This document shows positions 18,711-27,567 of a stretch of DNA of 64,000 bases, in pieces. The stretch's first letter is position 1, and every line of letters starts with the position of its first letter. The position numbers and the translations under genes were made by a program. Origin of the DNA: G963665005 sp963665005. Lineage in GTDB: Bacteria; Bacillota; Clostridia; Christensenellales; SZUA-584. A model generated the notes under the pieces. The model ran no database searches and had not been told where the DNA came from. It saw only the letters and a program-made list of their open reading frames with translations. Location: NCBI GenBank assembly GCA_963665005.2, contig CAXXTQ010000001.1:2728001-2792000 (forward strand), in the 5' to 3' direction.

Positions 18711-18748
18711 AAAAATCATTTTTTACCTTGCTTGCTTAACGCTTGCTT

Positions 18749-19857
18749 TTAATCAACAAATTCTTTTAAATATCCGTAACCCTGCTCCTGCATATCATCA
18801 TACGGTATAAACGTAAGCGTAGCGCTGTTCATGCAGTATCTGACTCCGTTCGGCACACCGCTTTCTCCGTAAAATACGTGCCCCAAATGTGAGTTGCCCG
18901 CACGGCTGCGCACTTCTGTACGCTCTGTACCCATAGAATCGTCTGTCAAAAATACTAAAGCATTTTTGTCGATGGCGGCGGAAAAGCTCGGCCAGCCCGT
19001 TCCGCTGTCAAATTTATCGCTCGATGAAAACAACGGCTCGCCCGTTACTACATCAACGTATATGCCGCGTTCATGATTATTCCAATACTTGTTCTGGAAC
19101 GCCGGCTCTGTTCCAGCTTCCTGTGTTATATTATACTGTGCATCCGTCAGCATATCTTTTATTTCCTGCTCTGACGGGCGCCTGTAGTCTGCAGGGTCTG
19201 CTATCATCTCTTTAACAAGCTCCATCTCTTCTTTTGGTATGTGGCAGTATCCGCCCGGATTTTTCACCAGATAATTCTGATGATACTCCTCCGCATCATA
19301 AAAGCGCTCTAGCGGCTCTATCTCTACAGCAAAAGGCTCATACCTCTCTTTTTCAATCTCGGCTATGCTTTCAACAATTTGCTTCGAAGCTTCGTCAGCA
19401 TAATATACGCCCGTCTGATATTGTGTTCCAATATCAGGTCCCTGTACGTTTTCACCGTCGGATCGATAACGCTAAAGTACGCAAATAGAATAGCATCAAG
19501 GCTAACTTTTGCAGAATCGTATTCTACGCGCACCGTCTCGCGGTATCCTGTTTCTCCTGTAGAAACGGAAGTGTATGTTGGCTCGGCTCCCTCCTGCCCG
19601 TTGGCATAACCGCTTACAGCGTTGACAACGCCGGGTATAGACTGGGCAAGCTGTTCTATTCCCCAAAAGCATCCGCCCGCAAGATATATAACATCAATAC
19701 CTTCCTGCTTTACATAATTTTTATCCATAATTTCGCTCGTATCCTCCTCTTTATCCGCCGCAGATGACGGCTCGTCAGAAACAGTATTTCCTGCTGCCCC
19801 GCAGGCGCCCATTATTATCATTAACCCTGCCAGCATTATAAAAATAAGCTTTTTCAT
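18749..19857 (-). pseudogene. msrAB: MsrA-MsrB methionine sulfoxide reductase fusion lipoprotein, frameshifted
   Basis: The product would reduce both S- and R-methionine sulfoxide at the cell surface. It starts MKKLIFIMLAGLMIIMGACG, a lipoprotein signal with the lipid Cys at 19. MsrA follows with catalytic GCFWG (Cys63), then the frame breaks after IDPTVK at an A4 run (19449-19452). Adding one base restores NVQGPDIGTQY...ERFYDAEEYHQN and leads straight into NPGGYCHIP and MsrB with SGTGWPSF and catalytic RYCMNSA. MsrB lacks the CxxC zinc pairs of many homologues. The break is a single base in a homopolymer, so it may be a sequencing error or a recent real mutation. The two halves are otherwise intact. 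The first half alone would end with 28 wrong residues, after codon 136. Confidence 0.85.
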
Positions 19858-19985
19858 TATTATTTCCTTTCCGGACAGTTTTTCACCTGTATTTACCTAG
19901 TTTTTATTTTAATAAAAAAATAAATACAAACAGTTAATAAGTTGTATTTATTTTATTAATAATGATTATGAATAGCTTGAATAGC

Positions 19986-20017
19986 AAAAAAATAGCCGAT
20001 GCGTTTTACACCGGCTA
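19986..20017 (-). terminator. Terminator of the surface-protein gene
   Basis: On the minus strand ATAGCCGGTG-loop-CATCGGCTAT is followed by TTTTTTT, about 28 bases after the stop of the repeat protein. Confidence 0.8.
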
Positions 20018-20045
20018 TCAGTATTATTCTATTTTTTTATATGCC

Positions 20046-23000
20046 TTACGCCGCTTCTTCTTCTTCTTGCTTTCTTCTCTTCCAAACAAAGAAGAATATC
20101 AAGAACAGTAGCGCTGCGCCGCCTATCGCTATCAGAATCCACCACGGGAATCCGCCGGCCGAAGCTTCGGGAATCTCTTCATCGCCGAGCGCCGCCGTAT
20201 CACCAGCTTCAGGAACATCTTCCTCTTCGAGTAATACAGGGGTTTCTTCATACTCAGCGGTTATGGTCAAATTCTCTGTTACAGCATCAAACTCATCGCT
20301 CCAGCCCGTGAAAGTAAATCCTTCTCTCTCAGGCTCTTCCGGAGCAGTCGCCGCCGTGTTCCATTCTACAGTTTGTACGTCTCCTATCTGCGTACCGTCA
20401 AAGTCCACAAACGTTACTGTATATGTATTGATGTCGTACTCTGCGGTAACAGTCGTAGTTGCTGTTATAGAATCAAACGGTACATCCCAGCCCGCAAACG
20501 TATATCCTTCTCTTTCTGGGTCTGCCGGCGCTGTTGCCGGGTCACCGTACAACACACCGTCCGTACCAAGAACCTGTCCGTCATAATCTACAAATGTGAC
20601 AGTATAGCCGTTTCTGATATAGCTTGCGACTGCAACAATGTTCTCTTGAACATTCGTCAGGCTGTCAACGATTGTATCATCATCTCCGGTCAGTATCCAT
20701 TCGTCAAACGCAGATCCCGTAACAGCGGGCGCCGTTTCGAATGTCGCGGCATTACCCCAGTCGATTGTCTGCGCAGCACCGATTTGCGTGATTCCGTCCG
20801 CTTCAAAGAATGTCACTGTGAATGTATTTATCTCATACTGTGCAGTTACTGTCGTATCTGCCGTTATTGCGTCAAACGGTACATCCCAGCCGGTAAAGGT
20901 ATAGCCTTCTCTCTCTGGGTCTGCCGGAGCCAGAGCCGCCGTGTTCCATTCAACCACCTGAACAGCCCCTATCTGCGTTCCGTCAAAATCTTCAAATGTT
21001 ACGTCGAGATAGAGGGTATTTACTGTCAGCGTTCCTGGCACAAACGCTATATCATAATTTCCGGATGTAAGTCCGGCTGGTGTTATTGAATATGTTCCAA
21101 CAGGGCTTCCCGAAACATATGGGCATACAAATGCCAGTGTGCCGCCAAGGTCGCCTGCATCGTCTCCAGCTGCAAATCCATTTAATACCGCAGTATACAC
21201 GGGAGCCGCATCATTGAATATCACCGTCTTGTCGTCCGCTGTTACCGTCAGCGTTTTCTTGGCAATCGTGAACGTGCCGTCAACAACTGCTATGCTGTAG
21301 TTTGGATTGGTTCCAAGCGTCGCCGTAATATTGTACGTCCCGGCGTTTTCACCCAGATCGCGAATCAGAGTGTAATCCAGCGTGTCGCTGCCAACCATAC
21401 CGGTCACTACTGCCGTTAATGGAGGATCAGTTTCTCCGTATACTTTGTTCTTATTATCGATCGTAATAGTCGCGGCTTTCTTGTTTATGGTCAGCGTGCC
21501 GTTTTTGGTTGTAATGTTATAGTTATCATTAACAGCACCCGAGCCAAGCGTCACGATGATATCATAGCCGCCTGCGTTTTCACCCGGATTACGGCTCAGG
21601 CTGTAATCGAGCGTCTCACCGTTCACAGCACCCGTCACCGTCGCATTAAGCGCCGGGTCAGATTCGCCGTAAATCTTGCTCTTATCATTCGCGGTAATAG
21701 TCGCGGCTTTCTTGTTTATGGTCAGCGTGCCGTTTTTGGTTGTAATGTTATAGTTATCATTAACAGCACCCGAGCCAAGCGTCACGATGATATCATAGTC
21801 GCCTGCGTTTTCACCCGGATTACGGCTCAGGCTGTAATCGAGCGTCTCACCGTTCACAGCACCCGTCACCGTCGCATTAAGCGCCGGGTCAGATTCGCCG
21901 TAAATCTTGCTCTTATCATTCGCGGTAATCGTCGCGGCTTTCTTGTTTATGGTCAGCGTGCCGTTTTTGGTTGTAATGTTATAGTTATCATTAACAGCAC
22001 CCGAGCCAAGCGTCACGATGATATCATAGCCGCCAGCGTTTTCACCCGGATCGCGAATCAGAGTGTAATCCAGCGTGTCGCTGCCAACCATGCCGGTCAC
22101 CACTGCCGTTAATGGAGGATCAGTTTCTCCGTATACTTTGTTCTTATTATCGATCGTAATAGTCGCGGCTTTCTTGTTTATGGTCAGCGTGCCGTTTTTG
22201 GTTGTAATGTTATAGTTATCATTAACAGCACCCGAGCCAAGCGTCACGATGATATCATAGTCGCCTGCGTTTTCACCCGGATTACGGCTCAGGCTGTAAT
22301 CGAGCGTCTCACCGTTCACAGCACCCGTCACAGTCGCATTAAGCGCCGGGTCAGATTCGCCGTAAATCTTGCTCTTATCATTCGCGGTAATCGTCGCGGC
22401 TTTCTTGTTTATGGTCAGCGTGCCGTTTTTGGTTGTAATGTTATAGTTATCATTAACAGCACCCGAGCCAAGCGTCACGATGATATCATAGCCGCCTGCG
22501 TTTTCACCCGGTTCGCGGCTCAGGCTGTAATCGAGCGTCTCACCGTTCACAGCACCCGTCACCGTCGCATTAAGCGCCGGGTCAGATTCGCCGTAAGTCT
22601 TGCTCTTATCATTCGCGGTAATCGTCGCGGCTTTCTTGTTTATGGTCAGCGTGCCGTTTTTGGTTGTAATGTTATAGTTATCATTAACAGCACCCGAGCC
22701 AAGCGTAACGATGATATTATAGCTGCCTGCGTTTTCGCCCGAAACACGGCTCAGGCTGTAATCAAGCGTCTCACCGTTCACGGTACCCGTCACCGTCGCA
22801 TTAAGCGCCGGGTCAGAATCGCCGTACGTCTTGCTCTTGTCATTCGCGGTAATCGTCGCCGCTGCTTTATTCACCGTTTGTCCGCACGTTCCTGAGCTTG
22901 CCTTATATAAGGAACTGCCGCTATACTCCGCCTTGATCGTATAGCTGCCGGCGGGCAGACTTGAAGTGGTTATAGCTGCGCTGCCGCCCGATACTGCTGC

Positions 23001-23675
23001 CGAACCAATCGATGACCCATTAGCATAGAACTTCATCGTCCCCGTTGCCGCGCTCGGGCTTACCGTTGCGGTAAATGTAACCGATTGTCCGTAGGTCGAA
23101 GAATTATTCAAACTCGTTATCGTTGTTGTGGTTTCGGGCAGCGTATATGTTACCCTAAGTTGTACATGATCTAAATATGAATTAAGTGTACCTGCTGTTG
23201 ATCGCACATGTACTTCAAAATGATTGTTTATTTTGTCGGCCGTCCATCCCCCGTAGCCCCATGTATTACCGGTGCCGCCAAGCGAGTAAATCCTGTCTTC
23301 ATTGGTCATCTTTTCTGTGGTTTTTTCTCCCCTGCTTTTTCCACTGTCCAGAAGGTTTACTTCAAACTTCCTGGCTATTGATGCCCGATTTTTATGCGCT
23401 TCCAGCCGTATTTGTATTCCCTTGATAATAGCGGTGGACGGAACTATATTGTTACCGAATGTATAGTCCACAGCATCTCCATGCCAGTCAAAATTAGCAT
23501 AATTATTATTTGATACATAAGCATTTCCGGGACTCCCAACAGTAGTGTTGTCATTATAGCTCGTGGCGCTTTTCCATCCTGAGTTATCTGCCAATGCAAC
23601 CGATGATCCGATTACAAACACCATGCTGAATGCCAGCATCATACTCAATAGTATAAACGGAATTTTCTTTTTCAT
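20046..23675 (-). CDS. Large surface protein with MBG and InlB-type repeats, C-terminal membrane anchor
   Basis: This 1209-residue protein is exported and anchored, and is probably an adhesin or biofilm matrix protein. A signal peptide (about 1-29) is followed by a unique domain (about 30-180) and a Big_3-like Ig repeat (STYGQSVTFTATVSPSAATG). Next come eight MBG repeats (AATITANDKSKTYGESDPAL type; seven are ~77 residues and nearly identical, the eighth diverged) and four InlB/Listeria-Bacteroides type repeats (PEREGYTFTGWDVPFD). The C-terminal helix is PWWILIAIGGAALLFLIFFF, followed by RRKQ. There is no LPXTG motif, so it is held by the membrane helix. The gene is preceded by two c-di-GMP riboswitches, so it is likely switched with the motile/sessile change. 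Confidence 0.9.
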   Translation of the reverse strand: MKKKIPFILLSMMLAFSMVFVIGSSVALADNSGWKSATSYNDNTTVGSPGNAYVSNNNYANFDWHGDAVDYTFGNNIVPSTAIIKGIQIRLEAHKNRASIARKFEVNLLDSGKSRGEKTTEKMTNEDRIYSLGGTGNTWGYGGWTADKINNHFEVHVRSTAGTLNSYLDHVQLRVTYTLPETTTTITSLNNSSTYGQSVTFTATVSPSAATGTMKFYANGSSIGSAAVSGGSAAITTSSLPAGSYTIKAEYSGSSLYKASSGTCGQTVNKAAATITANDKSKTYGDSDPALNATVTGTVNGETLDYSLSRVSGENAGSYNIIVTLGSGAVNDNYNITTKNGTLTINKKAATITANDKSKTYGESDPALNATVTGAVNGETLDYSLSREPGENAGGYDIIVTLGSGAVNDNYNITTKNGTLTINKKAATITANDKSKIYGESDPALNATVTGAVNGETLDYSLSRNPGENAGDYDIIVTLGSGAVNDNYNITTKNGTLTINKKAATITIDNKNKVYGETDPPLTAVVTGMVGSDTLDYTLIRDPGENAGGYDIIVTLGSGAVNDNYNITTKNGTLTINKKAATITANDKSKIYGESDPALNATVTGAVNGETLDYSLSRNPGENAGDYDIIVTLGSGAVNDNYNITTKNGTLTINKKAATITANDKSKIYGESDPALNATVTGAVNGETLDYSLSRNPGENAGGYDIIVTLGSGAVNDNYNITTKNGTLTINKKAATITIDNKNKVYGETDPPLTAVVTGMVGSDTLDYTLIRDLGENAGTYNITATLGTNPNYSIAVVDGTFTIAKKTLTVTADDKTVIFNDAAPVYTAVLNGFAAGDDAGDLGGTLAFVCPYVSGSPVGTYSITPAGLTSGNYDIAFVPGTLTVNTLYLDVTFEDFDGTQIGAVQVVEWNTAALAPADPEREGYTFTGWDVPFDAITADTTVTAQYEINTFTVTFFEADGITQIGAAQTIDWGNAATFETAPAVTGSAFDEWILTGDDDTIVDSLTNVQENIVAVASYIRNGYTVTFVDYDGQVLGTDGVLYGDPATAPADPEREGYTFAGWDVPFDSITATTTVTAEYDINTYTVTFVDFDGTQIGDVQTVEWNTAATAPEEPEREGFTFTGWSDEFDAVTENLTITAEYEETPVLLEEEDVPEAGDTAALGDEEIPEASAGGFPWWILIAIGGAALLFLIFFFVWKRRKQEEEEAA
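21250..22866 (-). repeat. Seven tandem 231-bp MBG-coding repeats
   Basis: The 231-bp unit recurs with very high DNA identity. Two unit types exist: A (TANDKSK...GAVNGETLDYSLSR) and C (TIDNKNKVYGETDPPL...GSDTLDYTLIR). The order is A A A C A A C, so the block A-C (or A-A-C) has itself been copied. Such a tract can change length by slipped pairing or recombination, and may also be mis-assembled. Confidence 0.9.
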
Positions 23676-23774
23676 AATAAATCTCCTTTTTCTATTAAAT
23701 CAAATTCTCTGCTTTACTTTAGAATTGCCTATCAATTCTTTCTTTATTGCCATATATGGAAATAAAAAGAATAT

Positions 23775-23900
23775 AAAAAATCGGCTGCTAAAGTGTTACC
23801 TTTGGCAGCCGAACCATCATATCCTTTATCGTATATCTTGGAGTTAGATTTCATGCTTTGCGTCCCCGTTTTTCAGCCGGGTTTGCCTTTTTCTCATGTA
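23775..23900 (-). ncRNA. c-di-GMP-I (GEMM) riboswitch, gene-proximal copy, with terminator
   Basis: On the minus strand the core GGCAAACC (23887-23880) is followed by a GGCTGAAAAAC loop hairpin, then GGGGACGCAAAGCATG and a ATCTAAC segment, the signature of GEMM-I aptamers. The 3' side TATGATGGTTCGGCTGCC runs into a strong terminator (CGGCTGCcAAAG...CTTTaGCAGCCG then ATTTTTT, 23811-23775). Because aptamer and terminator share bases, ligand binding should change read-through into the surface-protein gene 100 bases downstream. ON or OFF cannot be decided without folding. Confidence 0.85.
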
Positions 23901-23907
23901 GTATCAA

Positions 23908-24030
23908 TCAAAAAAGGCCTACCTCAATCGATAAGAGGTGGCCGAACGGTCATAGTTACAAAAAACCTTAGACTCCATGCTTTGCGTCCCCGTTTTTCAG
24001 CCGGGTTTGCCGTTTACTCTAAATATTGTT
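23908..24030 (-). ncRNA. c-di-GMP-I (GEMM) riboswitch, distal copy, with its own terminator
   Basis: A second aptamer on the minus strand has the same GGCAAACC (24011-24004), loop and GGGGACGCAAAGCATGGA core, nearly identical to the first for about 45 bases. It continues with GTCTAAGG...CTATGACCGTTCGGCC, the typical 3' half. It ends in a separate terminator, GGCCACCTC-loop-GAGGTAGGCC plus TTTTTT (23943-23910). The two full switch units lie in series on one leader RNA. Confidence 0.85.
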
Positions 24031-24210
24031 ATGAATGATACTATATATCTTGGTTTAAATACTGTTGTTATTCAATTATATGGTATTATATCATTGATGT
24101 ATTTCAATGTCAAACAAATAAAGCCAATTTTCTCCATATTATAAGATATAAGCCCAAAAAGACATAAAAATATTGTCAAAATTAATTTTTATCAAACGGC
24201 AAAACAAAAA

Positions 24211-24256
24211 ATTGCATAAAAAAAACCGCCTGATGCATATGCAAGGCGGCCTAAAT
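24211..24256 (-). terminator. Terminator of the ino1-to-SIS operon
   Basis: On the minus strand CCGCCT-TGCATATGCA-TCAGGCGG is followed by TTTTTTTT. It lies about 65 bases after the SIS gene and upstream of the riboswitch leader. Confidence 0.85.
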
Positions 24257-24321
24257 TTTTTTGGAGGCAATGAAGAATACCTCTTTTTTTGGGTACTATA
24301 AATAAGGAGAAGTTGGATTTT

Positions 24322-24948
24322 CTATGATGACTGCACCTGTTTATACTCTTTTAAAAGCTGCTGCCCCAGAGCGCCGAGAGGATGCCTTACTGCAAACTCA
24401 CCTCTCGTGAACCCTTTTAGCTCAGAAACGGTAACAGCTATAGCGTCACCGACGGCGAGCACCGCCAAAGCGCTCGATGTCGGCGCTAAGTTAAGATGAT
24501 CTATCTCTTTTTTAACTTTAACACATAACGCCACATCACACTTTCTTGCTAATTCTGATTTATTATCCTTTGTTATCGCAATCGTCTTGCATCCTAAAAC
24601 CTTAAGCGAAGGTATCATACCGACAACTTCATCCGTCGTGCCGCTGTTTGATATCATTATGACAATATCTTTATCTTCGACAACCCCTATGTCGCCGTGC
24701 AGCGATTCATCAGCGTGCAGGAAAAATGTTGGCGTGCCTATACATGAAAAACTGGCCGCAAGTTTCTTTCCGATATGCCCCGATTTTCCTACGCCCGAAA
24801 TAATAAGCTTGCCTTTACATTCCATTATCATTTTTACAGCTTCAAAAAATGCGTTATCAACGTACTGTGCAGTTTCATTAACAAGCTGGCATTCTTCGGC
24901 AATTTTATCCTTTATGTTTTTTATTACATCTTTTTTATTGTATTGCAT
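24322..24948 (-). CDS. SIS-domain sugar-phosphate isomerase, KpsF/GutQ-like without CBS domains
   Basis: SIS proteins of this type interconvert ketose and aldose 5-phosphates (arabinose-5-phosphate isomerase is the model). The 208 residues from ATG 24948 (GGAG eight bases upstream) include GVGKSGHIGKKLAASF, HADESLHGDIG, ISNSGTTDEV and HPLGALGQ, the KpsF signature, but stop before the CBS pair of full KpsF. A longer start at 24978 would overlap the permease. It is last in the ino1 operon and probably isomerises a phosphorylated product of the imported sugar. Its substrate is not visible from sequence. Confidence 0.8.
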   Translation of the reverse strand: MQYNKKDVIKNIKDKIAEECQLVNETAQYVDNAFFEAVKMIMECKGKLIISGVGKSGHIGKKLAASFSCIGTPTFFLHADESLHGDIGVVEDKDIVIMISNSGTTDEVVGMIPSLKVLGCKTIAITKDNKSELARKCDVALCVKVKKEIDHLNLAPTSSALAVLAVGDAIAVTVSELKGFTRGEFAVRHPLGALGQQLLKEYKQVQSS

Positions 24949-24979
24949 GACTACCACTCCTTTTCGACTCATCCCCAAA

Positions 24980-25936
24980 CTATTTGATTATTCCAATCTT
25001 TTCTCTTTCGAGAGAGATAAACACCGCTGCTACTAAAACTAGTCCTTTAACGAGCATCTGTACTTCAGACGGTATACCGCTTAAAACCATTCCGTTTGCG
25101 AGTATGGATAAAATCAGCGCGCCAAGCACAGTACCGCCTATACCGCCTATACCGCCGGTAAGAGGCGTTCCCCCAAGCACAACAGCCGATATACAATCGA
25201 GCTCAAATGAATTTCCCGTTGCAGGAGAACCAGATCCTAACCTTCCCGCCATGATAACTCCGCCGAGCGCCGCCATTGTACTGCATAAAATAAATATTAA
25301 TATTTTGTATTTCTTGACTTTTATACCCGTCATAACGGCGACTCTTTCGTCTCCGCCTATCATTCGTGTATATCTTCCAAAGACAGTATGGTTTAGCAAT
25401 ATGTATGTTATTGCAAAAGCAATTACACCGACAATCACTATCCAGGGCATAAGCGCCATCTGCTTAATTGCGCTTTCGAAAGGCACCATGATAACAGACC
25501 CTTCGGTATAAATAATACACAGCGCTCTTGCAATAGAAAGCATACCAAGTGTTGTGATAAATGACGGAATTCTCAATATGGTATGTACTATTCCGTTAAA
25601 AAGGCCGCAGATTATTCCAACGCTTAAACCGGCCAATAAAGCTAAAAGCGAGCTTGATGTCACATCTAAAACCGAAGCTGCAATAACGCCGGATAACCCG
25701 AGCACAGAACCTACAGACAAATCTATGCCGCCTTCAATTATTACGAAAGTCAGCCCAAAGCTTACAACGGCTACGACAACTGTTTGATTTAGTATAGTGA
25801 GCATATTATCAAAATTGAGAAAACGCCCCCCTTGAATAATGGAAAACAATATCAACAACAGAATGAATGCTGAAAATGATATGTTCTTTTTAACAAATAC
25901 CAGAAACCCTTTTGATGGAATACGACTATTAGACAT
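24980..25936 (-). CDS. Sugar ABC transporter permease (RbsC family)
   Basis: This is a 318-residue permease with about eight to ten membrane helices and the RbsC/BPD_transp_2 landmarks: EGGIDLSVGSVLGLSG in the first third and ISAVVLGGTPLTGGIGGIGG in the last. It should form the channel with the preceding ATPase and binding protein. It starts 41 bases after the ATPase stop; the SIS gene follows. The imported sugar is unknown; context points to an inositol-like polyol. Confidence 0.92.
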   Translation of the reverse strand: MSNSRIPSKGFLVFVKKNISFSAFILLLILFSIIQGGRFLNFDNMLTILNQTVVVAVVSFGLTFVIIEGGIDLSVGSVLGLSGVIAASVLDVTSSSLLALLAGLSVGIICGLFNGIVHTILRIPSFITTLGMLSIARALCIIYTEGSVIMVPFESAIKQMALMPWIVIVGVIAFAITYILLNHTVFGRYTRMIGGDERVAVMTGIKVKKYKILIFILCSTMAALGGVIMAGRLGSGSPATGNSFELDCISAVVLGGTPLTGGIGGIGGTVLGALILSILANGMVLSGIPSEVQMLVKGLVLVAAVFISLEREKIGIIK

Positions 25937-25976
25937 TCAAATCTTCCTCCCTTAAAAAACAACTAAAAACGTAATT

Positions 25977-27485
25977 TTAAATCATGTATTTTATCAGATT
26001 TTGTTCGCCGGGATGTTCATCCCTTGTAAACGAGCCTGTTATTTCACCCTTTCTCATTATTATAATCCTATCACTCATTCCGATAAGTTCAGGCAATTCA
26101 TCTGAAATCAATATGATTGCTTTACCCTGTTTCTTCAAACTTTCAATAAATTTATATATCTCCTGCTTTGCGGCAACATCGACACCGCGCGTAGGCGAAT
26201 TCATTATAAGCAGATCCGAATCATTTGAGACCCATTTGGCTATGGCAACTTTTTGCCGGTTTCCTCCGCTTAAGCTTTCGACCGTTTCTTCGATAGAGTT
26301 CGCCTTTACTCTTAACGCTTTAGCGCTTTTTCCGGCTATGTCTCTTTCTTTATTCCTGTTGACAAACCCCATATTGCTTAAATTCTTTAAAGAAGCCGAG
26401 GAAATATTTTCTTTTATTGAAAAGTTTACTACCAAACCTTCCTTTTCCCTGTCTTTTGGAACATAACCAATATTGTTTTTTAGCGCTGTATTTGTCGAGT
26501 TAAAGTGTATTTTTTTACCTTTATAAATAATATCGCCGCTGTTTGGAGGATATGTGCCAAATAAAATCCTGCCCAATTCCTCTACTCCGCAGCCGCCTAT
26601 GCCGCCGATACCCAAAATCTCTCCCTCGCTTACGTCAAAGGAAATATTTTTAAACGCACCTTCCTTAGACAAGTTCTTGATTTCGACCATCTTCGCACCC
26701 AATTTTCCGACAGCATCATTTTCGCGATAATAATCTTTGTTTATTTCTCTGCCGACCATGTTTGAGATAACTTCATTCTGTGTAGTTTTCTTTACATCAA
26801 ATGATTTTATGTATTTCCCGTCGCGCAGAATCGAGATATTGTCACAAAGGTCAAAAACCTCTTTTATAAAATGCGAAATATAGATGACCGCAACACCCTG
26901 GTCTCTTAGTTTTCTAAGCATCTTATATAATTTTTCCGCCCCGTCATGTGAAACCGCTGCGGAAGTTTCGTCAACAATAAGAATTTTTGGTTCAACAGAA
27001 AGAGCCCTTGCAGTTTCTACAAGCTTTCTTCCCTCGTAATCAAGATCGCTCAAATACTTTGTTTCATTAATATTATCAAAACCCAAAGAATCTAATACTT
27101 TTCTTGCTTCTTCGGCTTGCTTTCTCTTTTTTAATAATCCGGTTTTACCTATGAATTTTGAATCTCTGCCAATAAAAATATTTTCTGCAACTGTTAGGTT
27201 CAAAAGTATGTTAGGCTGCTGCATAATAATGGATACATTATGTTTCTCTGCTTCTAAAGCGTTTTTTGGTTTAAAGAGCTTATCCTCAAGATACATTTCA
27301 CCCGCAGTTTTGTGATATATCCCCATAATGATTTTTACAAGTGTCGATTTCCCCGCGCCGTTTTCGCCCACAATACCGTGTATCTCACCTGGTTTAAACT
27401 CTAAAACATCATCATCTGCCCAATCTAAAGCCTTTGTGCCTGGAAAATATTTTTTTATACCTTTTAATACTAATATAGGTTTCAT
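25977..27485 (-). CDS. Sugar ABC transporter ATPase, two nucleotide-binding domains (RbsA/MglA family)
   Basis: The 502-residue protein carries two ABC domains. The first has Walker A GENGAGKST; its usual LSGG is replaced by LSDLDYEGRKLVE, and Walker B is ILIVDETSAA with D-E. The second domain has the C-loop ESLSGGNRQKVAIAKWV and NSPTRGVDV, with degenerate catalytic residues as in RbsA. It energises uptake of the ligand held by the lipoprotein encoded just upstream. A 12-bp perfect stem-loop in the gap to that gene may limit read-through so that less ATPase than binding protein is made. Confidence 0.92.
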   Translation of the reverse strand: MKPILVLKGIKKYFPGTKALDWADDDVLEFKPGEIHGIVGENGAGKSTLVKIIMGIYHKTAGEMYLEDKLFKPKNALEAEKHNVSIIMQQPNILLNLTVAENIFIGRDSKFIGKTGLLKKRKQAEEARKVLDSLGFDNINETKYLSDLDYEGRKLVETARALSVEPKILIVDETSAAVSHDGAEKLYKMLRKLRDQGVAVIYISHFIKEVFDLCDNISILRDGKYIKSFDVKKTTQNEVISNMVGREINKDYYRENDAVGKLGAKMVEIKNLSKEGAFKNISFDVSEGEILGIGGIGGCGVEELGRILFGTYPPNSGDIIYKGKKIHFNSTNTALKNNIGYVPKDREKEGLVVNFSIKENISSASLKNLSNMGFVNRNKERDIAGKSAKALRVKANSIEETVESLSGGNRQKVAIAKWVSNDSDLLIMNSPTRGVDVAAKQEIYKFIESLKKQGKAIILISDELPELIGMSDRIIIMRKGEITGSFTRDEHPGEQNLIKYMI

Positions 27486-27522
27486 TTTAAACTCTCCAAA
27501 ACTTTCTTTTTCGTTTTTTAGA

Positions 27523-27552
27523 TAAAGGGGAGAATGATGGTTCTCCCCTTTA
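27523..27552 (-). promoter_or_regulatory. Stem-loop between binding-protein and ATPase genes
   Basis: A perfect 12-bp stem (TAAAGGGGAGAA / TTCTCCCCTTTA) with a six-base loop has no following U-run. It sits just after the binding-protein stop, where such structures usually protect the upstream message and lower expression of the rest. Confidence 0.65.
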
Positions 27553-27567
27553 CCCGGGCTTTTACAA

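Noticed and set aside
20373..21089. 238-codon plus-strand ORF
   Set aside because: It is a shadow of the repeat-rich surface protein.
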